Source: Psychrobacillus insolitus
GTDB taxonomy: Bacteria > Bacillota > Bacilli > Bacillales_A > Planococcaceae
DNA: 64,000 bases
Assembly: GCF_003254155.1 (NCBI RefSeq)
Contig: NZ_QKZI01000001.1
Span: forward strand, 186,001 to 250,000
Direction of reading: 5' to 3'
Translations under genes and position numbers: made by a program
The notes under the pieces: generated by a model
What the model saw: only the letters and a program-made list of their open reading frames with translations
Database searches by the model: none
Told to the model about the DNA's origin: nothing
In this document: positions 34,242-45,329 of the stretch, in pieces
How positions within the stretch are numbered: position 1 is the stretch's first letter
Layout of the letters: every line of letters begins with the position of its first letter

Positions 34242-34880
34242 ATGAGTGATTTACTGATTATCATACTGCGCACAATTACATTGTACTGGCTCATTTTAGG
34301 GATTTTACGGTTAATGGGAAAACGAGAAGTGGGAGAACTAAGTATATTTGACTTGGTTGTCTTTTTACTAATCGCAGAAGTTGCTGCTTTTGCATTAGAT
34401 GATCCAAAAAGTAACTTTATACATGCGATTGTACCAATGATCATTTTATTAATCATTCAAATTTGCGTTTCTTATTTTTCGTTAAAGAGCAAAAAATTTC
34501 GAGATTTGATGGAAGGAAAGCCATCTATCATTATGAAAGATGGCATTATCGTTGAAAAAGAAATGAGAAAACAACGGTACAACCTGGATGATCTACTACA
34601 ACAACTTAGAGAACAACAAATTGGTTCTATTCAGACCGTTTCTTACGCATTTTTGGAGCCATCTGGTAACTTATCTGTTTTTAAAAAAGAAGAAGAACAA
34701 TACGTATTTCCATTAATAATTGACGGTGATATCCAAGAAGGTCATTTAGAAAGAATCGGAAAGAATGTTAAATGGTTAAAAGAAGAGCTAGAAAAACTAT
34801 CAATTGTTGATGAGAAAAAAATTTTTTATTGTAGCTATGAAAATGAGGAACTCTATATTCAACTTAAAACTTCTTTTTAG
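34242..34880 (+). CDS. yrbG: DUF421 membrane protein (YrbG/YetF type)
   Basis: 212 aa. Three membrane helices in the first 80 residues (LYWLILGILRLMGKREVGEL, the family signature GKREVGxLS) and a cytoplasmic DUF421 domain with LMEGKPSIIMKDGIIVEKEM and QRYNLDDLLQQLREQQI. YetF-family proteins help set spore germinant receptor function in some Bacilli; the role of this one is unknown. Same place as B. subtilis yrbG (between yajC and spoVB). Its last 17 bp overlap the 3' end of spoVB on the other strand. Confidence 0.85.
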   Translation: MSDLLIIILRTITLYWLILGILRLMGKREVGELSIFDLVVFLLIAEVAAFALDDPKSNFIHAIVPMIILLIIQICVSYFSLKSKKFRDLMEGKPSIIMKDGIIVEKEMRKQRYNLDDLLQQLREQQIGSIQTVSYAFLEPSGNLSVFKKEEEQYVFPLIIDGDIQEGHLERIGKNVKWLKEELEKLSIVDEKKIFYCSYENEELYIQLKTSF

Positions 34881-36390
34881 TGGTTTTTATTATTTGGAAA
34901 ATAACGGATATTTCTTTTCTTTTTATTTGTCTAAAGAGAACTAATCCGGTAGTTAAAAAGAGCATTGTCAATAGACAATCGATGATTAAAGGGTAATCAC
35001 CAATAGAGATGAATAATGGTCTTCCGATAATGGTTAGTAAGAAAATAGCATAGGGCATGACGAAAAACGAGAAGCCAATCTGTGCTTCTTTTTTTTGCCT
35101 TAAGGAGGCAATATGTAAAAAAGAAGTGATTAACACACCAAAACCAATCGCAACAATTGCTCCTTTTTCTTGAATAGAAACTTGAGATGCGAGGAAAAAG
35201 AGTAATAATAATTTTCCAACCCCACCGTAAAGGGAATTAAAAAATGCTGCTTTTGAATTGTTTAAAGCTTGTAAAATAGAGAATAATGGACTTTGAATAT
35301 AATAAAAGAAAAAGATAGGCGAAAGAATTTTCATGTAAATGGTTACATTTTCAACGTGAAATAAGGTGCTAGCGAGTTCTCCACCATGTAGATAAAAAAG
35401 TGTAGCAGCATAACAACCTGTAAGCGTAGAAAATTTTAAAGATAAATGTATTCGTTCTTTTAAAAGGTTTAGATTTTTTCTAGCATAAGCATCACTGACA
35501 GCAGGTATGAGCACAATAGACAATGCGTAAGGGATAAAAGAAGGGAACAACAAAAGTGGAATCAGTACTCCAGAAATAGTTCCATACAGTGTGGTGGCGG
35601 CGATGCTCGTAATTCCAGTAACTGCAAGTGCTTTGATGAAAATAATTGGCTCCAAAAACCATGTGAAAGATCCGAAGAGTCTACTTCCAGATGATGGAAT
35701 TGCAATTGAAAAGAGTGGGTTTAACGGATAAATACTAGTACTTTTTGGTTGGTTTTGTTTTGCTTTCCATTTTACATATTTCCATCGCAAATAGAGTACA
35801 GCAGCTACTTCAGCGATTAAAGACATGAGCATGGCGTATGCAGCAGCTTCTCTAGGTGTAGTAGAAGTTAGTAGTATTGGCAACAAGAAGCTGATGAGTA
35901 AAATACGAATAATTTGTTCCATCAACTGAGAGACAGCGGTTTCCTCGATGCGAGCAATTCCTTGGAAAAAACCTTTCAGCAGTCCACCAGCAGCCGCAAT
36001 TGGAGCAATCGCAATAGATACGTAAAGCGTCATAGTAATGGCATCATTTTTCAATAAATTTTCTGATATAAATGGTGTTACAAAAATAAATAAAGGTGTG
36101 AAAATTAAGATGGCAATAACGGTGACAATAACCGAGGTACGCATAACTGAAAAATAATCGGATACAGCATTTCTCGTGCGTAATTCAGCAATAATCTTAG
36201 ACATGGCAGTAGGAATCCCGAGCTGAATAATGGAAAGGAAAAAGATAAATGCTGGGTAAGCAGTCATATAAATCCCAACTGCCTCTTCACCCGTTAACCG
36301 AACAAACTGCATACGATAAATAAAACCTAAAAACTTGGACAAAAAAATTGCAATCATTAATAAAATGGAACCTCTCAAAAAAGTCGACAT
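34864..36390 (-). CDS. spoVB: Stage V sporulation protein B, MATE/MurJ-like flippase
   Basis: 508 aa with about 14 membrane helices. Polysaccharide-synthesis/MviN-like fold: STFLRGSILLMIAIFLSKF, FIYRMQFVRLTGEEAVGIYM, FFLSIIQLGIPTAMSKI, LFPSFIPYALSIVLIPAVSD. Implicated in lipid-linked precursor transport for the spore cortex. RBS GAAGGAAG. Convergent with yrbG and overlapping it by 17 bp, with no terminator between them. Confidence 0.92.
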   Translation of the reverse strand: MSTFLRGSILLMIAIFLSKFLGFIYRMQFVRLTGEEAVGIYMTAYPAFIFFLSIIQLGIPTAMSKIIAELRTRNAVSDYFSVMRTSVIVTVIAILIFTPLFIFVTPFISENLLKNDAITMTLYVSIAIAPIAAAGGLLKGFFQGIARIEETAVSQLMEQIIRILLISFLLPILLTSTTPREAAAYAMLMSLIAEVAAVLYLRWKYVKWKAKQNQPKSTSIYPLNPLFSIAIPSSGSRLFGSFTWFLEPIIFIKALAVTGITSIAATTLYGTISGVLIPLLLFPSFIPYALSIVLIPAVSDAYARKNLNLLKERIHLSLKFSTLTGCYAATLFYLHGGELASTLFHVENVTIYMKILSPIFFFYYIQSPLFSILQALNNSKAAFFNSLYGGVGKLLLLFFLASQVSIQEKGAIVAIGFGVLITSFLHIASLRQKKEAQIGFSFFVMPYAIFLLTIIGRPLFISIGDYPLIIDCLLTMLFLTTGLVLFRQIKRKEISVIFQIIKTTKKKF

Positions 36391-36482
36391 AGTAGCACTT
36401 CCTTCTCAAATACAGGAACTTCGTATACAATAACAATATGCGAAATACTTGGTACATTATTCTTTAAAAGAGGTGAGTCATT

Positions 36483-36797
36483 GTGGAAATTCGTTATAAA
36501 GAAATGTATACACATGTACTACCTGCAATTGAAAGTAAAAAAAGTGAATTTGAAGTGTATAATTACCAAACAGTTACCGAGGAAGATATTTGGAACTATT
36601 GTGTAACGAAAAAATGGAGAAAAGAAGATATTGCTATGCTGCCACTTCATAAAGTTATTAACGATGTGCTGAGCATTTCTTCGGCAGAGTTTATGACTTT
36701 TGAGCAAATTGAAAAGTATAAATCCTCTAATTGGTTTAAAGATATCAATAAAGAGGAATTACAATTATTGTTAAATCCAAAAAACACACCAGAATAA
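36483..36797 (+). CDS. comN: Post-transcriptional regulator ComN (YrzD)
   Basis: 104 aa from GTG 36483 (AAGAGGTGAG site). Small alpha-helical protein with TEEDIWNYCVTKKWRKEDIA and LPLHKVINDVLSISSAEFMT, matching the ComN family by pattern and by its fixed place between spoVB and secDF. In B. subtilis ComN affects the comE mRNA at the cell poles. Confidence 0.82.
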   Translation: MEIRYKEMYTHVLPAIESKKSEFEVYNYQTVTEEDIWNYCVTKKWRKEDIAMLPLHKVINDVLSISSAEFMTFEQIEKYKSSNWFKDINKEELQLLLNPKNTPE

Positions 36798-36808
36798 TAT
36801 ATCCTCAT

Positions 36809-36837
36809 TTGACAGTAAGCGCATCGTGTTTCATAAT
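36809..36837 (+). promoter_or_regulatory. SigA promoter for secDF
   Basis: TTGACA (36809-36814), 17-nt spacer, CATAAT (36832-36837). Consensus -35 and near-consensus -10, 60 bp before the secDF start. Confidence 0.8.
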
Positions 36838-36896
36838 AAACATGTTCCGTTTTTTACGTGAAGCACTTTTTGCTTTTTTTAGGAGGAAATATACAT

Positions 36897-39167
36897 ATGA
36901 AAAAAAGAGGACGCATAGTTGCGTTTTTATTACTTATCGTTTTATTTGCTGGAATCATTAGTCCCACTGCAAGTGGAGTATTAAAAAATATTAAACTAGG
37001 TTTAGATTTACAAGGTGGATTTGAAGTTCTTTATCAAGTAGAAGAACTTAATAAAGGACAAGTAATAACGGAAGAAGTAGTTGCAGATACTGCATCTGCA
37101 CTTTCTAGCCGAGTGGATGCATTAGGTGTAAATGAACCTAGTATTCAAATTGAAGGCGGCAATCGTATCCGTGTTCAGCTTGCTGGGGTAGAAGATCAGA
37201 ATGCAGCACGAGAAATGCTTTCAACAACAGCAAATCTGACATTCCGTGATGCAGAAGATAATCTTATGCTAGACGGAACAGATTTAAAAGAAGGCGGAGC
37301 AAAAGCTGCATTTGATCAAAATGGGCTACCAATTGTAACGCTTGAATTAAAAGATGCAGATAAATTTGCACAGATTACTAGTGAAATTGCTGCAAAACCT
37401 GCTCCAACCAATGTTTTAGTCATTTGGCTTGATTTTGAAGAAGGTGTAGATTCTTATGTAGCAGAAGTGATGAAGCCACAACCTAAATTTACTTCGGCAC
37501 CAAGCGTTTCGCAGCGAATTAACTCAGACACAGTTGAAATTTCTGGTTCTTTCACAGTTGATGAAACGAAGAATTTATCAGGTATTTTAAATGCTGGAGC
37601 ATTACCAGTTCATTTAGAAGAAATATACTCTACTTCTGTAGGGGCACAATTCGGTGAAAAAGCATTAGACGACACAATTTTAGCTGCAATTATCGGGATA
37701 GCAGCAGTATTCATCTTTATGATTTTATACTATCGTTTACCAGGGATAGTTGCAGTCATATCGTTAGTTGTATATATATTCTTAATCCTCGTAATATTTG
37801 ATTGGATTAATGGGGTATTAACACTTCCGGGTATCGCGGCAATAGTACTTGGGGTTGGTATGGCAGTGGATGCCAATATACTAACGTATGAGCGAATTAG
37901 AGAAGAATTACGTGTTGGTCAATCTGTTAAAAAAGCATTTGATAGTGGAGCTAAGTCATCATTTAGCGCAATTTTTGATGCCAACATTACAACACTTTTA
38001 GCAGCGTCTGTACTATTCTTCTTTGGTACCAGTTCTGTTAAAGGATTTGCGACATTATTAATCATTAGTATTTTGGTTATTTTTATCACAGCAGTTTGGG
38101 CATCACGTGTATTATTAGGATTACTTGTAAACAGTGGTTACTTTGATGATAAAACTAGTTGGTTTGGTGTACCTAAGAAGCGTATTCATCCACCTGAAGA
38201 TGAAGTGGCTACGCTTGACTTAACTACTAAATTCGATCGTCTAGATTTTGTGAAACATCGCAAAAAGTTCTATGGTGTATTTTTCGTATTTACAATCGCA
38301 GGAATTATTATTTTGAGTGTATTCAAACTAAATCTAGGAATTGATTTCTCTAGTGGGACACGTGTAGAAATTCTTTCAGATACGACATTAACACAAGAAG
38401 TTGTGGCTGAAAGAATAGAAAAAATTGGATTGCCTTCAGATGATATCGTTCTTTCAGGTGAAAATAACGAATCGGCGGTAGTTCGATACAAACAAGACTT
38501 CACACAAGAAGAAGTTAAAACGTTAAAATTAGAGATGAGTGAACAGTTTGGTGCTGAGCCAAGTGTTAGCACTGTGTCTTCAAAAGTTGGAGAAGAGCTT
38601 GCGAAAAACGCTGTTTATGCACTTGGGTTAGCGGCGCTAGGAATCGTAATTTATGTAGCATTCCGTTTTGAATGGAGAATGGGGCTTGCGTCAGTTGTTT
38701 CGTTACTACATGATGCATTCCTAATGATCGCTGTTTTCAGTATTTTACGTTTAGAAGTAGACATTACGTTTATTGCGGCAGTCTTGACCATCATTGGATA
38801 TTCCATCAATGATACGATTGTTACATTTGACCGTATTCGTGAAAATCTACATCGTAGCAAGAACATTACAACAAAAGAAGAACTTGCATTAATCGTGAAT
38901 AAATCTTTACGTCAAACGCTTGGTCGATCTGTAAACACTGTATTAACAGTTCTCTTAGTTGTAATTGCTCTTCTGATCTTCGGTGCAGAAGGTATTCGCA
39001 ACTTCAATATTGCTTTGTTAATCGGGTTAATTGCTGGTATGTATTCTTCGGTTTTAATCGCTGCTCAATTATGGTACGATTTGAAAGTGAAAGAATTACG
39101 TAAAACTGGTGGACTAGATGTGAAGAAAGAAGAAAAATCATGGGGTTCTGATGAGCCTGTAGTTTAA
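36897..39167 (+). CDS. secDF: Protein translocase subunit SecDF (fused)
   Basis: 756 aa from ATG 36897, directly after AGGAGGAAATATAC; an in-frame ATG 13 codons upstream is before this site. SecD half (to about 430): KNIKLGLDLQGGFEVLYQVE, VGMAVDANILTYERIREELR. SecF half: LGIDFSSGTRVEI, IGYSINDTIVTFDRIREN. Twelve membrane helices and two large outer loops. Uses proton motive force to aid late protein export. Single SecDF polypeptide is the usual Bacillus form. Confidence 0.97.
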   Translation: MKKRGRIVAFLLLIVLFAGIISPTASGVLKNIKLGLDLQGGFEVLYQVEELNKGQVITEEVVADTASALSSRVDALGVNEPSIQIEGGNRIRVQLAGVEDQNAAREMLSTTANLTFRDAEDNLMLDGTDLKEGGAKAAFDQNGLPIVTLELKDADKFAQITSEIAAKPAPTNVLVIWLDFEEGVDSYVAEVMKPQPKFTSAPSVSQRINSDTVEISGSFTVDETKNLSGILNAGALPVHLEEIYSTSVGAQFGEKALDDTILAAIIGIAAVFIFMILYYRLPGIVAVISLVVYIFLILVIFDWINGVLTLPGIAAIVLGVGMAVDANILTYERIREELRVGQSVKKAFDSGAKSSFSAIFDANITTLLAASVLFFFGTSSVKGFATLLIISILVIFITAVWASRVLLGLLVNSGYFDDKTSWFGVPKKRIHPPEDEVATLDLTTKFDRLDFVKHRKKFYGVFFVFTIAGIIILSVFKLNLGIDFSSGTRVEILSDTTLTQEVVAERIEKIGLPSDDIVLSGENNESAVVRYKQDFTQEEVKTLKLEMSEQFGAEPSVSTVSSKVGEELAKNAVYALGLAALGIVIYVAFRFEWRMGLASVVSLLHDAFLMIAVFSILRLEVDITFIAAVLTIIGYSINDTIVTFDRIRENLHRSKNITTKEELALIVNKSLRQTLGRSVNTVLTVLLVVIALLIFGAEGIRNFNIALLIGLIAGMYSSVLIAAQLWYDLKVKELRKTGGLDVKKEEKSWGSDEPVV

Positions 39168-39211
39168 CATTATTCAGAAATTCACTTAATAATGTTAATA
39201 CCTTTGATAAT

Positions 39212-39255
39212 ATGGGACAGGATATATATTTATATATTCTGTCCCATTTTTTTGT
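39212..39255 (+). terminator. Terminator of secDF
   Basis: ATGGGACAG and CTGTCCCAT form the base of a long stem with an alternating AT apex (39212-39247), followed by TTTTTT. Confidence 0.85.
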
Positions 39256-39293
39256 CGAATTATGGTAGAGTAAAAAGTAAAAGGGGTGCTTTT

Positions 39294-39644
39294 ATGAAAT
39301 TTCAATGGTCGTTATTGTTTGGATTATTATTTGCTATAATTATTGCGCTTTTTGCTGTTTATAATGTGGATGTAGTTCCTGTAAACTATGTTTTTGGTAC
39401 CGCGCAGTGGCCGCTCATTTTAGTCATCTTAGGTTCGGCACTATTAGGTGCACTTCTTAGCGGGACGGTTGCTATTTATCGCTCGTTTGTACTTGCACGT
39501 AAGGTAAAACATTTAGAAAAAGAGCTTGAATTAAAAGATGCTTCCATTGGATCACTTCAAAATGAATTAGTTGCACAAAATGACAGTAAGCAAAGTTCTT
39601 TTAGTGAGACAGTTATTGTAGAAGATGAAAATACTACTATTTAA
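39294..39644 (+). CDS. lapA: LapA/DUF1049 membrane protein (YrvD)
   Basis: 116 aa from ATG 39294 (AAAGGGGTG site); an upstream in-frame ATG runs through the secDF terminator. Two membrane helices (WSLLFGLLFAIIIALFAVY, LILVILGSALLGALLSGTV) and a C-terminal coiled coil (KHLEKELELKDASIGSLQNE). LapA domain family; the function in Firmicutes is not established. Confidence 0.85.
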   Translation: MKFQWSLLFGLLFAIIIALFAVYNVDVVPVNYVFGTAQWPLILVILGSALLGALLSGTVAIYRSFVLARKVKHLEKELELKDASIGSLQNELVAQNDSKQSSFSETVIVEDENTTI

Positions 39645-39716
39645 ATTGAAAAACATTTGAATTTCATCGACTTTAAAACAGATTTCGCCACAGATGATGC
39701 ATCTTCATATAGTTAC

Positions 39717-39749
39717 AAGCTGCGAAGGAAATTCTTCGCAGCTTTTTTG
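39717..39749 (+). terminator. Terminator of lapA
   Basis: AAGCTGCGAAG/CTTCGCAGCTT with a 6-nt loop, then TTTT. Confidence 0.88.
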
Positions 39750-39781
39750 TTTATATAGGGGGCTTGTGAAACTTAGGGGGG

Positions 39782-40083
39782 CGTGGAAGTGAGAGGGGTT
39801 TGTGTGGAACACGAGAGGTTTTGTGTGGAACTCGAGAGTGTTTGCGTGGAACTTGAGAGGTTTTGTGTGGAACTGAGAGTGTTTGCGTGGAACTGAGAGG
39901 CTTGTGTGGAACTCGAGAGTGTTTGTGTGGAACTTGAGAGTGTTTGTGTGGAACTTGAGAGTGTTTGTGTGGAACTTGAGAGTGTTTGTGTGGAACTTGA
40001 GAGTGTTTGTGTGGAACTGAGAGTGTTTGTGTGGAACTAGGGAGGGTTTTGTGTGTAACAAGAGAGTGTTTGTGTGTAACTCA
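39782..40083. repeat. 21-bp tandem repeat (minisatellite), about 15 copies
   Basis: Unit GTGTTTGTGTGGAACTTGA plus GA. The central copies (about 39918-40010) are identical or nearly so; edge copies vary by 1-2 bases or are 20/22 bp long, and the last two read GTGTGTAAC. The G-rich strand is the + strand. No spacers, so this is not CRISPR. Confidence 0.95.
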
Positions 40084-40174
40084 CAGCGTCCATATAGAAA
40101 AAAGGACGCTTGCGCTTTTCTTAGACTAATAATTCGACTTTTTATAGTATAATGGAGTATAAGGAAGTGAAACG

Positions 40175-42520
40175 ATGATTCAATCTAAGAAAAAATGGGT
40201 AATTTCAAGACCAGACGAACAATTAGTCTCAACGTTTGAAAAAGAACTTTCCATCCCACGAGTATGTGCAAAAGTAATGGTGTCAAGAGGTTATGAAACA
40301 ATAGAAGAAGCAAATAAGTTTTTGCATATAACGAAAGATCAAATACATAATCCTTTTTTACTAAACGGAATGGAACAGCTTGTAGAACGTGTTCATGATG
40401 CAATCATGAACGAAGAACGGATCATGGTCTATGGTGACTATGATGCAGACGGGATTACGAGTACAACCGTAATGATGAGAACACTTTTATCACTAGGAGC
40501 AGACGTAATTTATAAAATTCCTAATCGATTTATCGATGGGTATGGACCAAGTGAACGATTATTCCAAGAAGCATTTGATGAAGGTGTCAAACTAATTATT
40601 ACAGTGGATAATGGGATTTCAGGTCTCTCGCAAATTCAATTTGCAAAAGATCTTGGAATGGACGTCATTGTGACAGACCATCACGAACCTGGGGACGTAC
40701 TTCCAGTAGCGGATATTATTATTCATCCGGGACTAAAAGATACTACTTATCCATTCCCGTATTTGGCTGGTGTTGGTGTTGCATTTAAAGTGGCACATGC
40801 ATTACTTGATGAGATTCCAAATGAATACTATTACTTAGTCGCAATTGGGACAGTAGCAGATTTGGTGTCATTAACCGATGAAAATCGTTATTTTGTGCAA
40901 CAAGGTATAAAACAGATGCAAAAGGCTGACTCTGTTGCTATAGAAGCATTAGCGAATGTTAGTGGCGTTGATGTATCAGCGATCAACGAAGAGACGATTG
41001 GGTTTATGTTTGGTCCTCGTATTAATGCAGTAGGTAGACTAGGTGAAGCAGCACCTGGAGTTGAACTGTTTTTAACAGAAAAGTCTAATGAGGCTCTAGC
41101 TATTGCAAATATGTTGAACGATAAAAACAAAGAACGACAAGCAATCGTGAAACAAATTACGGATGAAGCTATCCAATTAGTCGAGGAAGCGGGCAATATA
41201 GAGGGTCCAAGTGTGATCGTTGTAGGTAGTGAAGGCTGGAATCCAGGTGTACTTGGGATCGTTGCTTCCAAATTAGTCGAGAAATATTATCGCCCCGCCA
41301 TTGTACTTGGTTTTGATAAAGAAAAGCAGATTGCAAAAGGATCAGCAAGAAGTATTGAAGGGTTCCATATGTACAAAGAGCTTGCTAAAAATAAAGATAT
41401 TGTTCCTCACTTTGGTGGTCATCCAATGGCAGCAGGCATGACGCTTCCGCTTGAACATGTAGAGGAGTTTAGAACTAGACTAAATGCACAGGCGAAAGAA
41501 TGTTTAACAGAAGATCAATTAGTGCCAGTAGTTTTGATAGATGTACCACTTGAGATGCATGAGATTACAACGGAAGCTATTGAATCACTTCAAAAATTGG
41601 CGCCATTTGGAATGGGATTTGCAAAGCCAGTATACTGTATTGAAAATGTAGAAGTTGCATCTGCTCGTAAAATTGGATCTGCTCAAAATCATGTCAAAAT
41701 GGAGTTGAAAGATGGTGCGAGCTCATTAGATGCAATTGGCTTTGGCAAAGGTGAACTAGCAGATGAAATTTCTCCAACAGCAAAACTTTCATTTATAGGA
41801 GATTTACAAATAAATGAATGGAATGGACGGAAAAATCCTCAGCTTATGATACAAGATGCAAAAAGTAGTGAGTGGCAGCTGTTTGATATTCGCGGAATTC
41901 GACAAGTGAATCGCTGGCTTCCGATGATTTCAGTTGAAAAAAATGTGTTTGTCGCTTTTAACGAAGCAACTGTTGCTCATTTTGACACATTTATAAAAGA
42001 AAATATTTGGCTTTATACTGATTTAATAGATCAACAAATAAAGTCTGAATATGTGACTCTATTAGATCTTCCATCGGATGAATCTTTGTTAAATAAGTTG
42101 CTACAATACCATGATTGGACTAGAGTTTATGCACATTTCTATGCTACGGATTCTACTTATTTTGAAGGGCTGCCATCAAGGGATCAATTTAAATGGTACT
42201 TTTCATTTTTGTCGAAACGAAAAACATTTGCACTAAAACAACATATCCATGAGCTATCAAAGCATACAGGGTGGAGTGAAAACACAATAAATTTTATGTC
42301 AAAGGTGTTTTTTGAACTAAATTTTGTTAGTATAGACAAAGGGATGTTGGTGTTGAATGAACATCTTGCTAAAACAGATTTGTCTGAGGCACCAGCGTAT
42401 AAACAACGAACGAAACAAATAGAACTTGAACAAAAGCTACTATACGCCCCGTATATAGAACTGAAACAATGGTTTGAAGAGCGGAAAGCAGAACAAACCG
42501 TTCCTGAGGAGGAGCAATAA
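40175..42520 (+). CDS. recJ: Single-strand DNA exonuclease RecJ
   Basis: 781 aa, the long Bacillus-type RecJ. DHH phosphoesterase core with [19 protein letters not shown] and [13 protein letters not shown]1 motif [13 protein letters not shown] near 415, an OB domain, and an extra C-terminal domain (about 560-781) typical of Firmicutes. 5'-3' exonuclease in repair and recombination. RBS AAGGAAGTG. Confidence 0.96.
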   Translation: MIQSKKKWVISRPDEQLVSTFEKELSIPRVCAKVMVSRGYETIEEANKFLHITKDQIHNPFLLNGMEQLVERVHDAIMNEERIMVYGDYDADGITSTTVMMRTLLSLGADVIYKIPNRFIDGYGPSERLFQEAFDEGVKLIITVDNGISGLSQIQFAKDLGMDVIVTDHHEPGDVLPVADIIIHPGLKDTTYPFPYLAGVGVAFKVAHALLDEIPNEYYYLVAIGTVADLVSLTDENRYFVQQGIKQMQKADSVAIEALANVSGVDVSAINEETIGFMFGPRINAVGRLGEAAPGVELFLTEKSNEALAIANMLNDKNKERQAIVKQITDEAIQLVEEAGNIEGPSVIVVGSEGWNPGVLGIVASKLVEKYYRPAIVLGFDKEKQIAKGSARSIEGFHMYKELAKNKDIVPHFGGHPMAAGMTLPLEHVEEFRTRLNAQAKECLTEDQLVPVVLIDVPLEMHEITTEAIESLQKLAPFGMGFAKPVYCIENVEVASARKIGSAQNHVKMELKDGASSLDAIGFGKGELADEISPTAKLSFIGDLQINEWNGRKNPQLMIQDAKSSEWQLFDIRGIRQVNRWLPMISVEKNVFVAFNEATVAHFDTFIKENIWLYTDLIDQQIKSEYVTLLDLPSDESLLNKLLQYHDWTRVYAHFYATDSTYFEGLPSRDQFKWYFSFLSKRKTFALKQHIHELSKHTGWSENTINFMSKVFFELNFVSIDKGMLVLNEHLAKTDLSEAPAYKQRTKQIELEQKLLYAPYIELKQWFEERKAEQTVPEEEQ

Positions 42521-42522
42521 CA

Positions 42523-43035
42523 ATGGATTTAAAGCAATATGTAACAACTGTAGAAGACTGGCCAACACCAGGAATTAGTTTTAAGGATATTACCACACTA
42601 ATGGATAACGGAGAAGCATATAAATATGCAACTGACCAAATTGTGGAATATGCAAAAAAAGTGAATGCTGAAGTAATAGTAGGGCCTGAAGCACGTGGGT
42701 TTATTACTGGATGTCCTGTTGCGTACTCGCTAGGAGTAGGTTTTGCGCCAGTTCGCAAAGAAGGTAAACTACCACGCGAAGTAATTCGCGCAGAATATGG
42801 CCTTGAGTATGGAAGTGACGTACTAACAATGCATAAAGACGCGGTAAAGCCTGGCCAAAAAGTATTAATCGTAGATGATTTACTTGCAACAGGTGGAACA
42901 ATTGAAGCTACTATTAAGCTAGTAGAAGAACTAGGCGGAGTAGTTGTTGGTTGTGCATTTTTAATCGAACTTACTTTCCTTAATGGTCGCGATAAACTAG
43001 AAAATTATGATATCTGCACCTTGATGCAATACTAA
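42523..43035 (+). CDS. apt: Adenine phosphoribosyltransferase
   Basis: 170 aa. Converts adenine and PRPP to AMP. PRPP loop [16 protein letters not shown], plus [15 protein letters not shown] and [15 protein letters not shown]. The start is 3 bp after recJ with AGGAGGAGC as ribosome site. Confidence 0.97.
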   Translation: MDLKQYVTTVEDWPTPGISFKDITTLMDNGEAYKYATDQIVEYAKKVNAEVIVGPEARGFITGCPVAYSLGVGFAPVRKEGKLPREVIRAEYGLEYGSDVLTMHKDAVKPGQKVLIVDDLLATGGTIEATIKLVEELGGVVVGCAFLIELTFLNGRDKLENYDICTLMQY

Positions 43036-43040
43036 AAATA

Positions 43041-43072
43041 AGGTGGACTTTACAAGTCCATCTTTTTTTTTA
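43041..43072 (+). terminator. Terminator after apt
   Basis: AGGTGGACTT/AAGTCCATCT with a 3-nt loop, followed by TTTTTTTT. Confidence 0.88.
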
Positions 43073-43123
43073 TACAATATACTATACATATACTATTAAA
43101 TAAACGAAATCAGGTGAACCGGC

Positions 43124-45316
43124 ATGGCAAACGATCAAGTGAAGACAGCAGAAGATGTTTTTGAAACGCTCTCTACCTACATGAACAAAGAACATGTAGA
43201 TTTTGTAAAAAAAGCATACAATTTAGCAGATCATGCACATCGAGAACAATTCCGAAATTCTGGTGAACCATACATATTACATCCGATTCAAGTAGCCGGA
43301 ATTCTTGCTGATCTTCAAATGGATCCAGAAACAGTTGCAGCTGGTTTTTTACATGATGTAGTGGAAGATACGGAATATACGCGAGAAGACATAGTAAAAG
43401 AATTTAATGAAGAAGTAGCCCTTTTAGTAGAGGGTGTAACAAAACTGGGCAAGATTAAATATATGTCGAAAGCAGAACAACAAGCAGAAAATCATCGGAA
43501 AATGTTTATTGCAATGGCACAAGATATTCGTATTATATTGATAAAACTTGCGGACCGTTTACATAATATGCGTACGCTCAAACATTTACCTGAAGAGAAG
43601 CAACGTAGAATTTCAAACGAGACATTAGAAATTTTTGCTCCACTTGCTCATCGTTTAGGGATCTCTGCAGTGAAGTGGGAATTAGAAGATACTGCGCTTC
43701 GTTATATAAATCCACAACAATATTACCGAATTGTCAATCTCATGAAGAAAAAGCGTACAGAGCGAGAATCATATTTATCTGATGTCATGAGTGATATTAA
43801 ACTACAAATGGATGAAATGGAAATTGTTGCAGAAACTTCAGGACGTCCAAAGCATATTTACAGTATTCATCGGAAAATGAGCATTCAGAATAAACAATTT
43901 ACCGAAATTTATGATTTGCTGGCAATGCGAATCATTGTGAAAAGTATCAAAGACTGTTATGCAGTTTTGGGTATTATTCATACATTATGGAAGCCAATGC
44001 CAGGCAGATTTAAAGACTATATCGCTATGCCCAAACAAAATTTGTATCAATCCCTACATACGACAGTTATTGGTCCAAGTGGAGATCCACTAGAAGTGCA
44101 GATTCGTACAGAAGAAATGCATAATATTGCAGAGTTCGGAGTAGCTGCTCACTGGGCATACAAAGAAGGTAAAAAAGTTGATACAAATAAAGAAAGTATC
44201 GATTCTAAATTAACTTGGGTTAGTGAAATTTTAGAGTTCCAACAGGAATCTTCTAACGCTGAAGAATTTATGGAATCCTTAAAATTCGATTTGTTTTCAG
44301 ATATGGTGTATGTATTTACACCAAAAGGGGATGTTGTCGAACTTCCGGCAAGCTCTGTACCAATTGATTTTGCTTATCGTGTCCATTCAGAAGTTGGGAA
44401 TAAAACAATCGGAGCAAAAGTGAATGGTAAAATGGTGCCGTTAGATACGAAGTTAAAAACGGGAGATATTATTGAAGTTTTAACATCTAAGCAATCATTT
44501 GGACCAAGTCGAGATTGGTTAAAAATTGCACAATCTTCCCAAGCGAAAAATAAGATAAAACAATTTTTCAAAAAACAACTTCGTGATGAAAATATCATTA
44601 AAGGAAAAGAACTAGTAGAGAAAGAAATAAAAGCACAAGAGTTTGATATTAAAGAAGTGCTTACCGCAGAGAATCTTAAACGTGTTTGTGAGAAGTATGC
44701 TTTCGCGGGGGAAGAAGATTTGTATGCGGCTGTTGGGTTCAATGGTATTACAGCTCAACAAATAGTGAATCGTTTAGCTGAAAGAAAGCGCAAAATAAGA
44801 GATCAAGAAGAAGCGCTTGAAAAAATTACTACGGTGATGAGTGCTCCACCTATTAAAAAATCGACGGAATCTGGCGTTATTGTGAAGGGAATCGAGAATC
44901 TTCTTATTCGATTATCAAGATGCTGTAGCCCCGTTCCTGGTGATGAAATAGTAGGATTTATCACAAAAGGACGAGGGGTATCTGTTCACCGCGTAGATTG
45001 TCCAAACGTACAGAATGATGAAGCTCATGCAAGAATTATTGATGTAGAATGGGAACATTTAGATACACAGGTGAAAAAAGAATATGCTGTTGATATCGAG
45101 GTATCAGCTTTTGACCGACCTGGTTTGTTAAACGAAGTGTTACAAGTTGTAACGGAATCGAAAACAAATATTGCTGCAGTAAGTGGTAAGACTGAAAATG
45201 ATATTGCAGCAATTCATCTAACGATCAAAATTTCCAATACTGCACATTTGAATAAAGTGGCTGACCGTATTAAACAATTACCAGATGTATATTCAGTTCA
45301 ACGAATTATTAACTAA
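43124..45316 (+). CDS. relA: Bifunctional (p)ppGpp synthetase/hydrolase RelA/Rel
   Basis: 730 aa. HD hydrolase ([32 protein letters not shown]), synthetase ([33 protein letters not shown]), TGS domain ([19 protein letters not shown]), zinc-finger/CC region ([17 protein letters not shown]) and C-terminal ACT (near 655-730). All catalytic parts are intact, so it both makes and degrades the alarmone at the ribosome. Confidence 0.97.
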   Translation: MANDQVKTAEDVFETLSTYMNKEHVDFVKKAYNLADHAHREQFRNSGEPYILHPIQVAGILADLQMDPETVAAGFLHDVVEDTEYTREDIVKEFNEEVALLVEGVTKLGKIKYMSKAEQQAENHRKMFIAMAQDIRIILIKLADRLHNMRTLKHLPEEKQRRISNETLEIFAPLAHRLGISAVKWELEDTALRYINPQQYYRIVNLMKKKRTERESYLSDVMSDIKLQMDEMEIVAETSGRPKHIYSIHRKMSIQNKQFTEIYDLLAMRIIVKSIKDCYAVLGIIHTLWKPMPGRFKDYIAMPKQNLYQSLHTTVIGPSGDPLEVQIRTEEMHNIAEFGVAAHWAYKEGKKVDTNKESIDSKLTWVSEILEFQQESSNAEEFMESLKFDLFSDMVYVFTPKGDVVELPASSVPIDFAYRVHSEVGNKTIGAKVNGKMVPLDTKLKTGDIIEVLTSKQSFGPSRDWLKIAQSSQAKNKIKQFFKKQLRDENIIKGKELVEKEIKAQEFDIKEVLTAENLKRVCEKYAFAGEEDLYAAVGFNGITAQQIVNRLAERKRKIRDQEEALEKITTVMSAPPIKKSTESGVIVKGIENLLIRLSRCCSPVPGDEIVGFITKGRGVSVHRVDCPNVQNDEAHARIIDVEWEHLDTQVKKEYAVDIEVSAFDRPGLLNEVLQVVTESKTNIAAVSGKTENDIAAIHLTIKISNTAHLNKVADRIKQLPDVYSVQRIIN

Positions 45317-45329
45317 GGGAGTAGTTTTA

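Larger units (their letters stand above)
39645..40174. other. 530-bp intergenic region: terminator and minisatellite
   Basis: Holds the lapA terminator (39717-39749), about 15 units of a 21-bp tandem repeat (39782-40083), a small hairpin AGCGTCC/GGACGCT (40085-40110) followed by TTGCGCTTTTCTTAGAC, and the recJ promoter with TATAAT near 40148. A 118-codon frame on the minus strand is only the translated repeat. Confidence 0.8.

Noticed and set aside
39705-40061. 118-codon minus-strand gene with a KFHTNTL repeat
   Set aside because: It is only the translated 21-bp minisatellite; no ribosome site, and unit length changes break the pattern at the edges.
39782-40083. CRISPR array
   Set aside because: The 21-bp units follow each other without unique spacers and there are no cas genes nearby, so it is a plain tandem repeat.
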